From NCBI GenBank assembly GCA_913058255.1, contig CAJXQU010000005.1, positions 1-64,000 of the forward strand: DNA of 64,000 bases. Reading direction: 5' to 3'. The position numbers and the translations under genes were made by a program. The notes below the pieces were generated by a model. That model was given only the letters and a program-made list of their open reading frames with translations, was not told where the DNA came from and ran no database searches. Below, piece after piece: positions 44,379 to 54,060 of this stretch; the stretch's first letter is position 1; the number at the start of each line of letters is the position of its first letter. The stretch comes from an uncultured Pseudomonadota bacterium. Lineage in GTDB: Bacteria > Pseudomonadota > Gammaproteobacteria > CAJXQU01.

Positions 44379-46109
44379 ATGAAAATGGTTGATCTTCTCG
44401 AACGACTCCGCCTCAGACTGGCCGGTTTTAATGCACAACCTTTATTGGCTTTATTGGGGTTGATTAGTGGCTTGATTTCGGGCGTTATTATTATTCTTTT
44501 TCGTAAAGCGATCGAAATATCTCAGACGGGAATATTGCCAGATCAACGCGCCGGAGAGAGCACTGAGGACTTTGAATTGTTGTCGATGGCCTGGCGCTTC
44601 TTCTTGCCAGTCTCGGGTGGTTTGATACTGGCGTTAATGCTGTTCTTTTTCTCACGTCCTGGTTATCGGTTTGGTGTCGTTCATATTATGGAACGTTTAG
44701 CTCATTTTGAGGGCAACCTACCAATACGAAATGCTGTTCTGCAATTCTTTGGTGCCATTGTAGCTTTAGTTTCTGGACAGTCTGTCGGGCGAGAAGGGCC
44801 AAGTGCACATCTGGGAGCTGCAGGTTCTAGCTTACTGGGGAACTACCTCTTACTGCCGAATAATAGCATTCGAACTTTGGTTGCATGTGGAACGGCTGCA
44901 GCAATAGCGGCATCGTTTAATACGCCGCTTGCAGGAGTGATTTTTTCGATGGAGGTGGTGATGATGGAATATTCTATCGCCGGTTTTACACCCGTCATAT
45001 TAGCGGCTGTTAGTGCAACCGCTTTGACCCGTTGGGTCTATGGCTCAGAGCCAGTATTTTCTGTTCCCCCTTTAGAAATGTATTCGATGATGGAGTTTCC
45101 GATCATCCTTATTATGGGCATTGTGCTGGGTGCGTTAGCGGCAGGTTTCATCAGCTTGTTACATTGGGTTACTGAAAATAATAGCGCTCTTCCTGTCTGG
45201 CGGCGCATGATTATTGCGGGTGTTGGTGTCGGGCTTTGTGGAATGTTTGTACCGGAAGTTATGGGAATAGGCTATGACACGGTAAATAACGCTTTACATG
45301 GTAATGCGGCATTAGGAGGCTTGTTGTTGATAGTCTTTTTTAAGGTGCTTGCAACCTCATTAAGTATTGGTCTGGGAGTTCCCGGAGGGTTAATCGGACC
45401 AACCTTGTTTATGGGGGCAACAGCCGGTGGTGTTATTGGCTTATTAACAGGTTATATTCCGATGGAAGTATCTCATCCTGGTTTTTATGCCATGCTTGGA
45501 ATGGGGGCGATGATGGGAGCCTGTTTACAAGCACCACTAGCGGCATTGGTGACCTTACTTGAATTAACCGCAAACCCACATATTATTTTGCCGGGTATGT
45601 TAGCGATTGTTAGTGCAAATTTAACAGCAAAAGAATTGTTTTCAAAAGACTCTATCTTTATTTCACAGATCAGAGCATTTGGTTTGGATTACCGTAATGA
45701 TCCCGTCGCTCAGTCCCTACGTCGATTAGCGGTGGCATCAGTAATGGATCGCGAATATGTAACGACTAAACAAGTTATTGATATAGGGCAGGCTAAGGAA
45801 TTACTTCAGGGAGCTCCTCGCTGGATTATTATTGAAAAGGATGAAAGTAAACTAAGAATGCCTGCGACAGATCTAGCGCGTTTCTTAGAAGAATATAATG
45901 GAGAAGAGGCAATAGACTTGATGGAGATCCCTTCACAAAGACAGCAACTAGGAGCTGTACATATACGTGCAACCTTGCAAGAAGCAAAAGAAATTATGGA
46001 GAAGTCTCAAGCAGAGGCGCTTTATGTAAAACGACCGATAGCGCCATTGGTTGATCGTATTTATGGTATCGTTGATAAAGAAGCGATTGAAAAAGGTTAC
46101 CGCTTGTAA
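44379..46109 (+). CDS. CLC-family chloride channel/transporter with C-terminal CBS-like region
   Basis: Membrane protein of 576 residues. The CLC core (about 20-430) includes GREGP at 137-141 with the gating Glu139, and GGLIGPTLFMGA, corresponding to the GxFxP motif. The first selectivity motif GSGIP is replaced by RFGVV (97-101) and the Phe of GxFxP by Ile, so ion selectivity cannot be assumed to be chloride. The C-terminal part (about 445-576) has the size and pattern of a degenerate pair of CBS domains. It diverges from fhs. Confidence 0.88.
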   Translation: MKMVDLLERLRLRLAGFNAQPLLALLGLISGLISGVIIILFRKAIEISQTGILPDQRAGESTEDFELLSMAWRFFLPVSGGLILALMLFFFSRPGYRFGVVHIMERLAHFEGNLPIRNAVLQFFGAIVALVSGQSVGREGPSAHLGAAGSSLLGNYLLLPNNSIRTLVACGTAAAIAASFNTPLAGVIFSMEVVMMEYSIAGFTPVILAAVSATALTRWVYGSEPVFSVPPLEMYSMMEFPIILIMGIVLGALAAGFISLLHWVTENNSALPVWRRMIIAGVGVGLCGMFVPEVMGIGYDTVNNALHGNAALGGLLLIVFFKVLATSLSIGLGVPGGLIGPTLFMGATAGGVIGLLTGYIPMEVSHPGFYAMLGMGAMMGACLQAPLAALVTLLELTANPHIILPGMLAIVSANLTAKELFSKDSIFISQIRAFGLDYRNDPVAQSLRRLAVASVMDREYVTTKQVIDIGQAKELLQGAPRWIIIEKDESKLRMPATDLARFLEEYNGEEAIDLMEIPSQRQQLGAVHIRATLQEAKEIMEKSQAEALYVKRPIAPLVDRIYGIVDKEAIEKGYRL

Positions 46110-46181
46110 AATTATGAAAGTAGAGCAGAAACCTCTCAAGTTTTTGCATAGAATGACGACCTTATGCGTTAGTGTTGATAT

Positions 46182-46217
46182 TTTTGAGAGAGGACTCTCT
46201 AAGAGAGTTTCTCAAAA
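46182..46217. other. Strong two-part hairpin between the CLC gene and the DUF945 gene
   Basis: Outer arms TTTTGAGA (46182-46189) and TCTCAAAA (46210-46217) and inner arms ACTCTC (46194-46199) and GAGAGT (46203-46208) are all perfect. No T-tract follows on the plus strand, so it is not a standard terminator for the upstream gene. Confidence 0.5.
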
Positions 46218-46275
46218 GTATGACAAGGCTGTGAATAACTAATATTAAGCGAATAAATTTAAAGGATGGAGTTGA

Positions 46276-47760
46276 ATGAAAAAATTATTGATCGGTGCTG
46301 CGGTAGCAGTCCCTGTTATATGGGCTGGTGCTACTTGGGGTATTTCAAATAAAACTGAAAGTGTCTTTGATGACATTATTACGAAGTCAAATGAGGATCT
46401 CTCCAATAAATTTCCTTTTGTCGTGATCGAAAAACAAGCATATACCAAAGGATTTACGAGTAGTACTGCTCAATCTGTGATGAAGGTTAATTCTGAATAT
46501 TTTGGTGACAGCGATAAAGGTAAAGATTTTAGCGTGACATTTAACCATACGGTATTTCATGGTCCGGTAATGAAAACTCCATATGGGCTTACAACGGGTT
46601 CAAGTTATGTTTACACAACCATCGATCAGACAGCATTACCTGTCGAAGTTTCATCGATACTCAAGGTTTTGTTCGATGATAAAGAACCACTTATTTCGGG
46701 TATGAAGACTGGGCTGGGTGGTGGTGTGAGTGTTGATTTTGAAGTGTCTCCAATATCTTTAAATCAAAGTAAGATTTCGAGCCTAAAGGCAAGCGAGTTA
46801 GACATTGATCCAGAGCAACTAGAGCATTTTTCTTTTACAGGAATCACGGGGCATTTAAAGACAGATAAAGTTAGTTCGTATGCTAAGGGCGATGTGAAGT
46901 TCGGTGCGTTAGAGCTAAAAGGCAAGGATGGCGGTGAAATGCTAACTTTGAAGCTGAAGGAGTCAATCATGAAACTCGATGTATCTGAGTTTTATAACGG
47001 CACAGCGCTTGACGGTACCGTAGATATGGAAATTCCTGAGTTCTCTGTTGCTAAAGGTGATAATGAAGGCGTGACAATAACTGGAGTGACAATCCACACC
47101 GATACTACAAATCAAGGCGGTAGTAATTTAAGTGGGAAATTTACTCTCGGCGTAGATAAATTACTCCTCAACATTCCGGATGCTCCATTTAAACTGCCTG
47201 TGTCTGCTATCAATTTAGCTGGCGAAGTTAATAGTCTTGATACAGCTGCGGTGAAAAAAGCAATTGATCTTGGCAGTGAGTTGCAAAAGACGCAGTTTGC
47301 GATGTTTAAGAATGACTTCTCAGAAGAATCTTTCGAAGAGATGGCAAACAAATCTATGGCTTATGTAAATGCTATCGGCGAAATGGTTAAGCAAGGAACG
47401 GAGCTTAAGTATCAGATCGATATTAACAATGAGACTGGTGAGTCACAACTTAAGCTTGATCTAAACTACGCAGAAGCCAAAAAGCTATTTGACTTAAAAA
47501 CGGTTAAAGAATTGGTTACAGCGCTATCCGGGCAGTTGAATATCTCTATTGGAAAAGGCATGATTTCTGGTACGCCTTTAGAAGAAGCGATAGGCATGCC
47601 TGTTGCTATGGGGTTCGCGGTTGATAAAGAAAAGTCCTATGAGCTAGTGGCAGACTTGTCATCTGGTGAACTCAAGGTGAATGGGGAACCTATGCCTGTC
47701 CTTGATATGGTCGGTGATCAACCATTACCATGGGAAGAGCTTAAAGATTCTTTTAAGTAA
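46276..47760 (+). CDS. DUF945 (YdgA-like) family protein
   Basis: A 494-residue protein whose N-terminus (about 1-24) is a signal peptide or membrane anchor (KKLLIGAAVAVPVIWAGATW). The rest is a long beta-rich periplasmic domain, as in E. coli YdgA/YihF/YtfJ-type DUF945 proteins. AKGDVKFGALELKGKDGG and the C-terminal PMPVLDMVGDQPLPWEEL look typical. The function of the family is not settled. GGATGGAG precedes the ATG, and a strong terminator follows. Confidence 0.85.
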   Translation: MKKLLIGAAVAVPVIWAGATWGISNKTESVFDDIITKSNEDLSNKFPFVVIEKQAYTKGFTSSTAQSVMKVNSEYFGDSDKGKDFSVTFNHTVFHGPVMKTPYGLTTGSSYVYTTIDQTALPVEVSSILKVLFDDKEPLISGMKTGLGGGVSVDFEVSPISLNQSKISSLKASELDIDPEQLEHFSFTGITGHLKTDKVSSYAKGDVKFGALELKGKDGGEMLTLKLKESIMKLDVSEFYNGTALDGTVDMEIPEFSVAKGDNEGVTITGVTIHTDTTNQGGSNLSGKFTLGVDKLLLNIPDAPFKLPVSAINLAGEVNSLDTAAVKKAIDLGSELQKTQFAMFKNDFSEESFEEMANKSMAYVNAIGEMVKQGTELKYQIDINNETGESQLKLDLNYAEAKKLFDLKTVKELVTALSGQLNISIGKGMISGTPLEEAIGMPVAMGFAVDKEKSYELVADLSSGELKVNGEPMPVLDMVGDQPLPWEELKDSFK

Positions 47761-47782
47761 GTAGCACTTTAAAAGCTGAAAC

Positions 47783-47815
47783 AAAAAAGGCCTCTATAAT
47801 TAAGAGGCCTTTTTT
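47783..47815. terminator. Bidirectional terminator between the DUF945 gene and the kinase gene
   Basis: AAAAAAGGCCTCT (47783-47795) and AGAGGCCTTTTTT (47803-47815) form a perfect stem around ATAATTA. It serves the two convergent genes. Confidence 0.9.
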
Positions 47816-47850
47816 ATACATAATCATTTCTGCGCTTGGGTATTATAATT

Positions 47851-48702
47851 TTAGGCCAGCATTCTATCTCTATCCGTGACTCTGTCATGGATAGAATCAA
47901 GATCATTGATAGCCTCTAACAGCGCTATGATATTTGGGAAGCGTTGCATAGGATTTTTAGCGAGTAGTTGATCTATGATAGGTTGAAACTCTCTTAGAAG
48001 CGGTGGAAGCTTAGGAATGGGATCGTTTAAATGAGAATAAAAAATTTTCATTAATGAATTTCCACGGAAAGGTTTTTTACCCGTTAACATCTCATAGAAT
48101 ACGGCCCCTAGACTATAAAGATCAGAACGATGATCGATTCCATTGTTGTCGATTTGTTCCGGACTCATATAGTAGGGTGAACCGAGAATCACGCCTTGCA
48201 ATGTTAAGCCGTAAGATTTCTCCATCACTCTTGCAATACCAAAATCAGAAATAGCTAAGGTATTATCTTCACGGACTAAAATGTTCCTTGGCTTGATATC
48301 GCGATGCACAATGTTTCTTTGATGGACAGTCTCTAATCCATATGCAATTTGACGTAGATAGTGGACGGCTTGGAGCGCGGTGACATTATTGGAAATTTTA
48401 TGAGACAGATCACCCACAGGAAAATATTCCATGATAATACAAGAATAATCTTTATCTAGGTGTCGACCTAGAATATTGGCCACATTAGGATGGTTTAGAT
48501 GATGTAAGAGTTTGTATTCTTGAACGAAACGTTTGATCAAGCTGATATCATCAGAATCACTAGAGTCAAACTCTAGAATTTTAATAGCAACTTCTTGCTG
48601 CGTTTTTGTAGATTTAGCCAAATAGATTGAAGACATACCCGTACGTGAAATTCGTTTAATCAAGTCATGTTCGGGTACGGTATAAGGACTGGTGTTGATC
48701 AT
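47851..48702 (-). CDS. Serine/threonine protein kinase (Hanks type)
   Basis: A soluble 283-residue kinase. The ATP Lys41 is in EVAIKILEF, the catalytic loop is HRDIKPRN with Asp135, and DFG is at 153-155, followed by GSPYYMSPEQ (activation and P+1 loops) and DLYSLGAVFYEML. The glycine-rich loop is degenerate (ISRTGMSSIY). The protein is almost only the kinase domain, with no membrane helix or sensor domain. No phosphatase or FHA gene lies nearby, so its partners are unknown. Confidence 0.92.
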   Translation of the reverse strand: MINTSPYTVPEHDLIKRISRTGMSSIYLAKSTKTQQEVAIKILEFDSSDSDDISLIKRFVQEYKLLHHLNHPNVANILGRHLDKDYSCIIMEYFPVGDLSHKISNNVTALQAVHYLRQIAYGLETVHQRNIVHRDIKPRNILVREDNTLAISDFGIARVMEKSYGLTLQGVILGSPYYMSPEQIDNNGIDHRSDLYSLGAVFYEMLTGKKPFRGNSLMKIFYSHLNDPIPKLPPLLREFQPIIDQLLAKNPMQRFPNIIALLEAINDLDSIHDRVTDRDRMLA

Positions 48703-48859
48703 AATTCAAAATTATTTCTATTCTTATTTTTGCCAGTTTATTTATGCTACAAAGAGAGGAACAGCTCTTCATGGAAGGTTTATCGGCGGCTTCAGTCGAA
48801 CCTTGAATTAGTTAACTATATGAATTATCAGTCAAATGAATAAAAAGGCATATATAAGC

Positions 48860-48888
48860 TTGAATAAATAATGGGTTGCGGGTAGTAT
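48860..48888 (+). promoter_or_regulatory. Promoter of the metY-rimP-nusA operon
   Basis: TTGAAT (48860-48865), a 17-base spacer and TAGTAT (48883-48888) form a good sigma-70 promoter. The GCGCC just after it is a GC-rich discriminator of the kind seen in stringently controlled stable-RNA promoters. The predicted start is near 48895. Confidence 0.7.
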
Positions 48889-48902
48889 TTGCGCCTGACA
48901 AG

Positions 48903-48979
48903 TGCGGGGTGGAGCAGTCTGGCAGCTCGTCGGGCTCATAACCCGAAGGTCGCAGGTTCAAATCCTGCCCCCGCTACCA
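48903..48979 (+). tRNA. metY: Initiator tRNA-fMet (CAT anticodon)
   Basis: A 77-base cloverleaf with encoded CCA. The anticodon loop CTCATAA is on a stem with three consecutive G-C pairs (GGG/CCC), the hallmark of initiator tRNAs. The acceptor reads TGCGGGG against CCCCGCT, leaving position 1 unpaired with 72, as required for initiators. The mismatch here is U1-U72 instead of the usual C1-A72. The neighbourhood metY-rimP-nusA matches gammaproteobacteria. Confidence 0.97.
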
Positions 48980-48985
48980 ATCAAA

Positions 48986-49012
48986 AAAAGGCCCCGGGAT
49001 CGGGGCTTTTTA
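48986..49012 (+). terminator. Terminator/attenuator between metY and rimP
   Basis: GCCCCG and CGGGGC pair around GGAT, extended by A-U pairs, followed by TTTTTATT. It lies 7 bases after the tRNA. A partial terminator here would allow readthrough into rimP-nusA, as in the E. coli operon. Confidence 0.85.
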
Positions 49013-49029
49013 TTATGTGGGATTTGTAG

Positions 49030-49509
49030 ATGTATAATGATGGTTCACCACTGTATAAAATGCTTGACTCCAGCATTCGAGGATTGGGTTATGAACTGTT
49101 AGGTTTTGAACAGGTTCAAGATGCAGGCGGTGCAGTTTTAAGGATCTATATCGATCACGAAAATGGTATCGTGGTAGACGACTGCGGTATTGTCAGCCGC
49201 CATATTAGTGGTGTGCTGGATGTTGAAGATCTAGTGAAGGGACAATATTTTCTTGAAGTTTCCTCGCCAGGTATTGACCGGCCGTTGTTCAAGCTGGAAC
49301 ATTATGAAAAATTCTCAGGTTCAGTGGCCAAGATTAAGCTAAGCAGGATGTTGGATGGTAGACGCAAGTTTCAAGGTGAATTGCGTGGGATAAATGATCA
49401 GAATATAGTTATTATCCTTGCTGGTTCTACTGGACATGAAGATGAGACGCAAGAGATTAGCATTCCTTTTAATATGATCGATAGCGGGCGAATTGTACCT
49501 GACATCTAA
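49030..49509 (+). CDS. rimP: Ribosome maturation factor RimP
   Basis: Assists assembly of the 30S subunit. It has 159 residues. The N-terminal alpha/beta domain ([24 protein letters not shown]) and the [11 protein letters not shown] segment are diagnostic; the C-terminal part is a small SH3-like barrel. It is placed between the initiator tRNA and nusA. The ribosome site is weak (GTGGGA about 14 bases upstream). Confidence 0.96.
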   Translation: MYNDGSPLYKMLDSSIRGLGYELLGFEQVQDAGGAVLRIYIDHENGIVVDDCGIVSRHISGVLDVEDLVKGQYFLEVSSPGIDRPLFKLEHYEKFSGSVAKIKLSRMLDGRRKFQGELRGINDQNIVIILAGSTGHEDETQEISIPFNMIDSGRIVPDI

Positions 49510-49539
49510 ACTGAGAAGTATGACGACAAGAGTGATGAT

Positions 49540-51069
49540 ATGAGTAAAGAAATTCTGACAGTTGTTGATGTAGTCTCCAATGAGAAAGGGGTATCCCGAG
49601 AGGTTATCTTTGAAGCTCTGGAAGAAGCTTTAGCTACATCTACTAGAAAAGCAAATGTTGAAGATATCGATGTTAGAGTCAATATCGATCGTGAATCAGG
49701 TGAATATCAAGCATTTCGCCGTTGGGAAGTTATCGATGGGGATGCGCCCGTTATCACAGAAGATGGTGAAGTTGATGAGTTTATTCCTGAACGACAAGTT
49801 TTTCATGAAGATATTGTAAAAGAAAAACCAGAATTAAAAATCGGTGACTTCATTGAGGAGTTTATAGAGGCAGAAGAGTTTGGTCGGATAGCGGCGCAAA
49901 CAGCTAAACAGGTTATTGTCCAAAAGGTTAGAGAAGCTGAACGAGCCCAAGTTGTTGATGCTTATAAAGACCGAGTCGGCGAATTGATTATGGGCACGGT
50001 TAAACGTGTTGATCGTGGAAATGTTATTCTTGATCTTGGCGGTAACGCTGAAGGATTCATTGCGCGAGAAGAAATGATTAACCGAGAAACGGTTCGTTCA
50101 GGCGACCGAATTCGAGGTTATTTGAAAGAAGTTAGGTCTGAAAAGCGTGGGCCACAATTGTTTGTTAGCCGTACGGCTAGTGAATTGCTGGTCGAGTTAT
50201 TTAAACTTGAAGTACCTGAAATTAGTGAAGGTCTGATCGAACTATTGGGTGCGTCACGTGACCCAGGTCTAAGAGCTAAAATTTCTGTTCGTTCTGAAGA
50301 CCCGCGAACGGATCCTGTTGGTGCTTGCGTTGGTATGCGTGGCTCTAGAGTACAAGCTGTTTCCAACGAGCTTGGTGGTGAACGAGTAGATATCATATTG
50401 TGGGATGATAATCCTGCTCAATATGTTATTAACGCGATGGCACCTGCTGAGGCGTTGTCTATAATTGTTGATGAAGATTCTCACAGTATGGACGTAGCAG
50501 TCGCAGATGATCAACTTTCTCAAGCGATTGGACGAGGTGGACAAAATGTCCGGTTAGCAAGTCAGTTAACAGGCTGGCAGATCAATGTTATGACGGAAGC
50601 GGAAGCTGCTGAGAAAAGTGAAGGTGAGGCTCGTAAAACACTGGATACATTTACCACTTTTCTTGATGTTGATGAAGAAATTGCAAATATTTTGGTTCAG
50701 GAAGGCTTCACGACTATTGAAGAAATTGCCTATGTTCCTGAAAGTGAAATGTTGGATATTGAAGAATTCGACGAAGATCTTGTTAAAGAGATCCGTGGTC
50801 GTGCAAAAGATCTCTTGCTAACAAGAGCTATCGCTAATGAAGAAGAAATTGGTGATGCAAAACCGGCAGAAGATCTTCTGGCAATGGATGGTATGAACGA
50901 AGATTTAGCTTATGTTCTTGCCGGTCGTGGTGTTCTCACGATGGAAGATCTCGCAGAGCAGGCAACCGATGATCTGTTAGATATTGAAGGCATTGATGAA
51001 AAACGTGCAGGTGAATTAATCATGACTGCACGTAAACCGTGGTTTGAGAATGAGGGTGAAGACGTCTAG
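49540..51069 (+). CDS. nusA: Transcription termination/antitermination factor NusA
   Basis: RNA-polymerase-binding factor of 509 residues that influences pausing, termination and antitermination. The order is an N-terminal polymerase-binding domain (1-125), S1 (about 135-200, GTVKRVDRGNVILDLGGNAEGFI), and KH1-KH2 (about 205-345, with VGACVGMRGSRVQAV and AIGRGGQNVRLA). Two acidic C-terminal repeats (about 360-505) follow, as in enterobacterial NusA. It is 30 bases after rimP. Confidence 0.98.
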   Translation: MSKEILTVVDVVSNEKGVSREVIFEALEEALATSTRKANVEDIDVRVNIDRESGEYQAFRRWEVIDGDAPVITEDGEVDEFIPERQVFHEDIVKEKPELKIGDFIEEFIEAEEFGRIAAQTAKQVIVQKVREAERAQVVDAYKDRVGELIMGTVKRVDRGNVILDLGGNAEGFIAREEMINRETVRSGDRIRGYLKEVRSEKRGPQLFVSRTASELLVELFKLEVPEISEGLIELLGASRDPGLRAKISVRSEDPRTDPVGACVGMRGSRVQAVSNELGGERVDIILWDDNPAQYVINAMAPAEALSIIVDEDSHSMDVAVADDQLSQAIGRGGQNVRLASQLTGWQINVMTEAEAAEKSEGEARKTLDTFTTFLDVDEEIANILVQEGFTTIEEIAYVPESEMLDIEEFDEDLVKEIRGRAKDLLLTRAIANEEEIGDAKPAEDLLAMDGMNEDLAYVLAGRGVLTMEDLAEQATDDLLDIEGIDEKRAGELIMTARKPWFENEGEDV

Positions 51070-51129
51070 AACTTAATTTTTTTAGTATTTTATTAAAGTT
51101 AAGTTTTCGAAAAATTCCGGAATAAAAAA

Positions 51130-53673
51130 ATGGCAGATGTAAGTATTAAAGATTTTGCTGGCGTAGTTGGTATTTCAGTAGAGCGACTATTAGTTCAGCT
51201 CAAAGAAGCGGGTGTAGCTGCAAAAAAAGCAGATGAATCAATTACCGATGATGAAAAGACTAAGTTGCTCTCACATCTTCGCCATATGCATGGAAAAGAT
51301 GATGAGGCGACTACAACCGTATCTGAACCTAAAAAAGTAACTCTCAATCGAAAAACGGTCAGTGAAATTAGTCAACCGGGCACACGTACAACCTCACGCG
51401 CTCGCACAAGTGGTCGAACGGTTAGTGTCGAAGTTAGAAAAAAACGAACCTATGTCAAACGTAGCGTTATTGAAGAACAAGAGCAAAAACGCATCGATGA
51501 AGAACAGGCAAAGCTTGATAAAGTTCAAGCCGAAAAAGATGCTGAAGAAACTGCTATTCGTTTGAAGCAGGAAGAAAAAAATAAGGCTATAGAAGAAGCT
51601 GAAGCAAAAGAAAAAGCGGAAGCTGAAGCAAAAGAAAAAGCAATCGAAGATGCTAAAACCACAGAGTTAGCTAAGCAAAAAGCTTCAGAAGAGGCGAGTA
51701 AAAAAGCGACTTCACCTGTAGCAGCACCAAAAGCACTGGATGCTAAACCAAAGCGTGGTGCCGCTAAAGATGATAAGAAAAGCAAAACACGTTATGGCGG
51801 ACGTAATGAGCTACACGTTGCTGGAAACAAAGCAGGTAAACGACGGAACAAACAAACTCGACGACGATCGGTATCTCCTTCTGAGACTAAGCATGGTTTT
51901 GAAAAGCCAACGATTGATATGGTTCATGATGTAGAGGTTCCTGAGAATATCTCAGTATCAGAACTTGCTAAGAAAATGTCGATTAAGTCAGCTGAAGTTC
52001 TTAAAGTTTTGATGAATCTTGGGACAATGGCGACAATTAACCAAGCATTAGACCAAGAGACAGCAATATTAGTAGTAGAAGAGCTTGGCCATAATGCTAA
52101 GTCTATTAGTGACAATGCGTTGGAAGAAGAAGTTCAAGTGGAGACTCAACCTGAGGGTGAGTTGGTTTCACGAGCACCTGTTGTCACAATTATGGGACAT
52201 GTTGATCACGGTAAAACTTCCTTGTTGGACTATATTCGATCAGCGAAAGTCGCGACAGGCGAAGCGGGCGGAATAACACAGCATATTGGTGCCTATAATG
52301 TTGAGTCTTCACATGGTTCAATTACATTTTTAGATACGCCAGGACATGCCGCTTTCAGTGCAATGCGTGCACGTGGTGCGAATGCAACAGACATTGTCGT
52401 GTTGGTTGTCGCCGGTGATGATGGTGTAATGCCACAAACGATTGAAGTTGTACAACATACGAAAGCTGCTGGCGTTCCTATGATTGTTGCAGTGAATAAA
52501 ATGGACAAAGAGGGTGCTGATCCTGATCGTGTTAAAAACGAATTATCAGCGCAAGAGGTTATCCCTGAAGATTGGGGTGGTGATACTCAGTTTATTCCTG
52601 TTTCAGCACAAACAGGTGATGGCGTAGATAACTTACTAGACGCTATTTTATTACAAGCTGAATTGCTTGAGCTTAAAGCGCCAATTGAAGGTAGCGCTCG
52701 TGGTGTCGTGATTGAGTCTCGACTTGATAAGGGGCGTGGTTCGGTTGCAACTATCTTAGTTCAGGCTGGAACGATTAAGAAAGGTGATACTTTACTCGCG
52801 GGCGAACAATATGGTCGTGTGCGTGCACTGATTGATGACAAAGGCAATCAGTTACAAACAGCAGGCCCATCAATGCCGGTTGAAGTCCTAGGCTTATCTG
52901 GTGCTCCAGTTGCTGGCGATGAAGCGATGGTCGTTAAGGGTGAACGCCAAGCAAGAGAGCTGGCCGATCACCGTGTACATAGATCACGTGAAATCAAACT
53001 GGCTAGACAACAAGCTGCTAAGCTTGATCAAATGTTCTCGAAAATGGAACAGGGCGAAGTCTTCACGCTTAATGTATTGATTAAGGCCGATGTTCATGGT
53101 TCTTCTGAGGCGATAAGTGAGTCTCTCACTAAGCTCAATACGGATGAAGTTAGAGTTAATATTGTTGCCAGCGGCGTAGGTGGTATAAATGAGTCTGATG
53201 CTACTTTAGCGATGGCCTCTCAAGCTGTGGTTATCGGTTTTAATGTTCGTGCTGATGGCACTGCGCGTAAGCTAATCGAAGAAGAAGAGCTGGATTTACG
53301 TTACTACAGTGTCATTTATGATGTTATCGATGATGTTAAAGCTGCATTAAGTGGCATGCTTTCACCTGAGATCCGTGAAGAAATTATTGGTGTTGCTGAA
53401 GTTAAAGATGTTTTCCGTTCATCGCAATTAGGTGCGATAGCAGGTTGTATCGTAGCGACAGGAACGATTAAACGCAGCAGTCCTATTCGTGTCTTACGTA
53501 ATAATGTTGTTGTTTATGAAGGCGAGCTTGAATCACTTCGTCGATTTAAAGATGATGTGAACGATGTTCGATCAGGAACTGAGTGTGGTATCGGTGTTAA
53601 GAATTACAACGATATTAAACCCGGTGATCAGGTTGAAGTCTTTGAGAGAACGGAAGTCGCTAGAACACTTTAA
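51130..53673 (+). CDS. infB: Translation initiation factor IF-2
   Basis: GTPase that brings fMet-tRNA to the 30S subunit. It has 847 residues. An N-terminal IF2N domain (1-50) is followed by a long charged linker rich in Lys, Glu and Ala (about 85-250) containing a 24-base tandem repeat, then a second IF2N domain (about 270-320). The G domain (about 350-520) has GHVDHGKTS at 356, DTPGH and NKMD, and domains II-IV complete the protein. A shorter IF2 form from an internal start is possible, as in E. coli, but was not identified. Confidence 0.98.
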   Translation: MADVSIKDFAGVVGISVERLLVQLKEAGVAAKKADESITDDEKTKLLSHLRHMHGKDDEATTTVSEPKKVTLNRKTVSEISQPGTRTTSRARTSGRTVSVEVRKKRTYVKRSVIEEQEQKRIDEEQAKLDKVQAEKDAEETAIRLKQEEKNKAIEEAEAKEKAEAEAKEKAIEDAKTTELAKQKASEEASKKATSPVAAPKALDAKPKRGAAKDDKKSKTRYGGRNELHVAGNKAGKRRNKQTRRRSVSPSETKHGFEKPTIDMVHDVEVPENISVSELAKKMSIKSAEVLKVLMNLGTMATINQALDQETAILVVEELGHNAKSISDNALEEEVQVETQPEGELVSRAPVVTIMGHVDHGKTSLLDYIRSAKVATGEAGGITQHIGAYNVESSHGSITFLDTPGHAAFSAMRARGANATDIVVLVVAGDDGVMPQTIEVVQHTKAAGVPMIVAVNKMDKEGADPDRVKNELSAQEVIPEDWGGDTQFIPVSAQTGDGVDNLLDAILLQAELLELKAPIEGSARGVVIESRLDKGRGSVATILVQAGTIKKGDTLLAGEQYGRVRALIDDKGNQLQTAGPSMPVEVLGLSGAPVAGDEAMVVKGERQARELADHRVHRSREIKLARQQAAKLDQMFSKMEQGEVFTLNVLIKADVHGSSEAISESLTKLNTDEVRVNIVASGVGGINESDATLAMASQAVVIGFNVRADGTARKLIEEEELDLRYYSVIYDVIDDVKAALSGMLSPEIREEIIGVAEVKDVFRSSQLGAIAGCIVATGTIKRSSPIRVLRNNVVVYEGELESLRRFKDDVNDVRSGTECGIGVKNYNDIKPGDQVEVFERTEVARTL
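51595..51642 (+). repeat. 24-bp in-frame tandem repeat in infB
   Basis: Two adjacent copies (51595-51618 and 51619-51642), identical except for the last base, encode EAEAKEKA twice in the IF2 linker. They probably arose by slippage, and linker length may vary among strains. Confidence 0.85.
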
Positions 53674-53685
53674 ATTCGGATAGTA

Positions 53686-54060
53686 ATGGCAAAAGAATAT
53701 AGTCGTGCCCGTCGGGTCGAAGAACAGATAAAACGTGAGCTAGCCGTGATGCTTAGCGCAGAAGTTGATGCGCCCGGTCTTGGGCTTGTCACATTCACTG
53801 CTGTGACTCTGACGTCTGATCTATCACTCGCAAAAATTTACTTTACACAGTTAGGTTCCCAGCTAACTGAAAAAGAAGGTGAGAAAATATTAAACGAGGT
53901 TAGTCCTCATTTGCGTCATTGCCTTTCAAAAATCATGACGCTTAGATCCGTTCCCCGTCTTATTTTTTACTATGATGTATCCATCGAGCGCGCCAATAAG
54001 ATGGAAGCTCTTTTAGACGAAGTTAGCCAAGAAGACAGCGCTTCAAATAATAGTGGCTAG
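53686..54060 (+). CDS. rbfA: Ribosome-binding factor A
   Basis: 30S maturation factor of 124 residues with a KH-like fold. EYSRARRVEEQIKRELAVML at the N-terminus and the RSVPRLIFYYDVSIERANKMEALLDE segment are characteristic. It is 12 bases after infB and overlaps truB by 8 bases. Confidence 0.96.
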   Translation: MAKEYSRARRVEEQIKRELAVMLSAEVDAPGLGLVTFTAVTLTSDLSLAKIYFTQLGSQLTEKEGEKILNEVSPHLRHCLSKIMTLRSVPRLIFYYDVSIERANKMEALLDEVSQEDSASNNSG

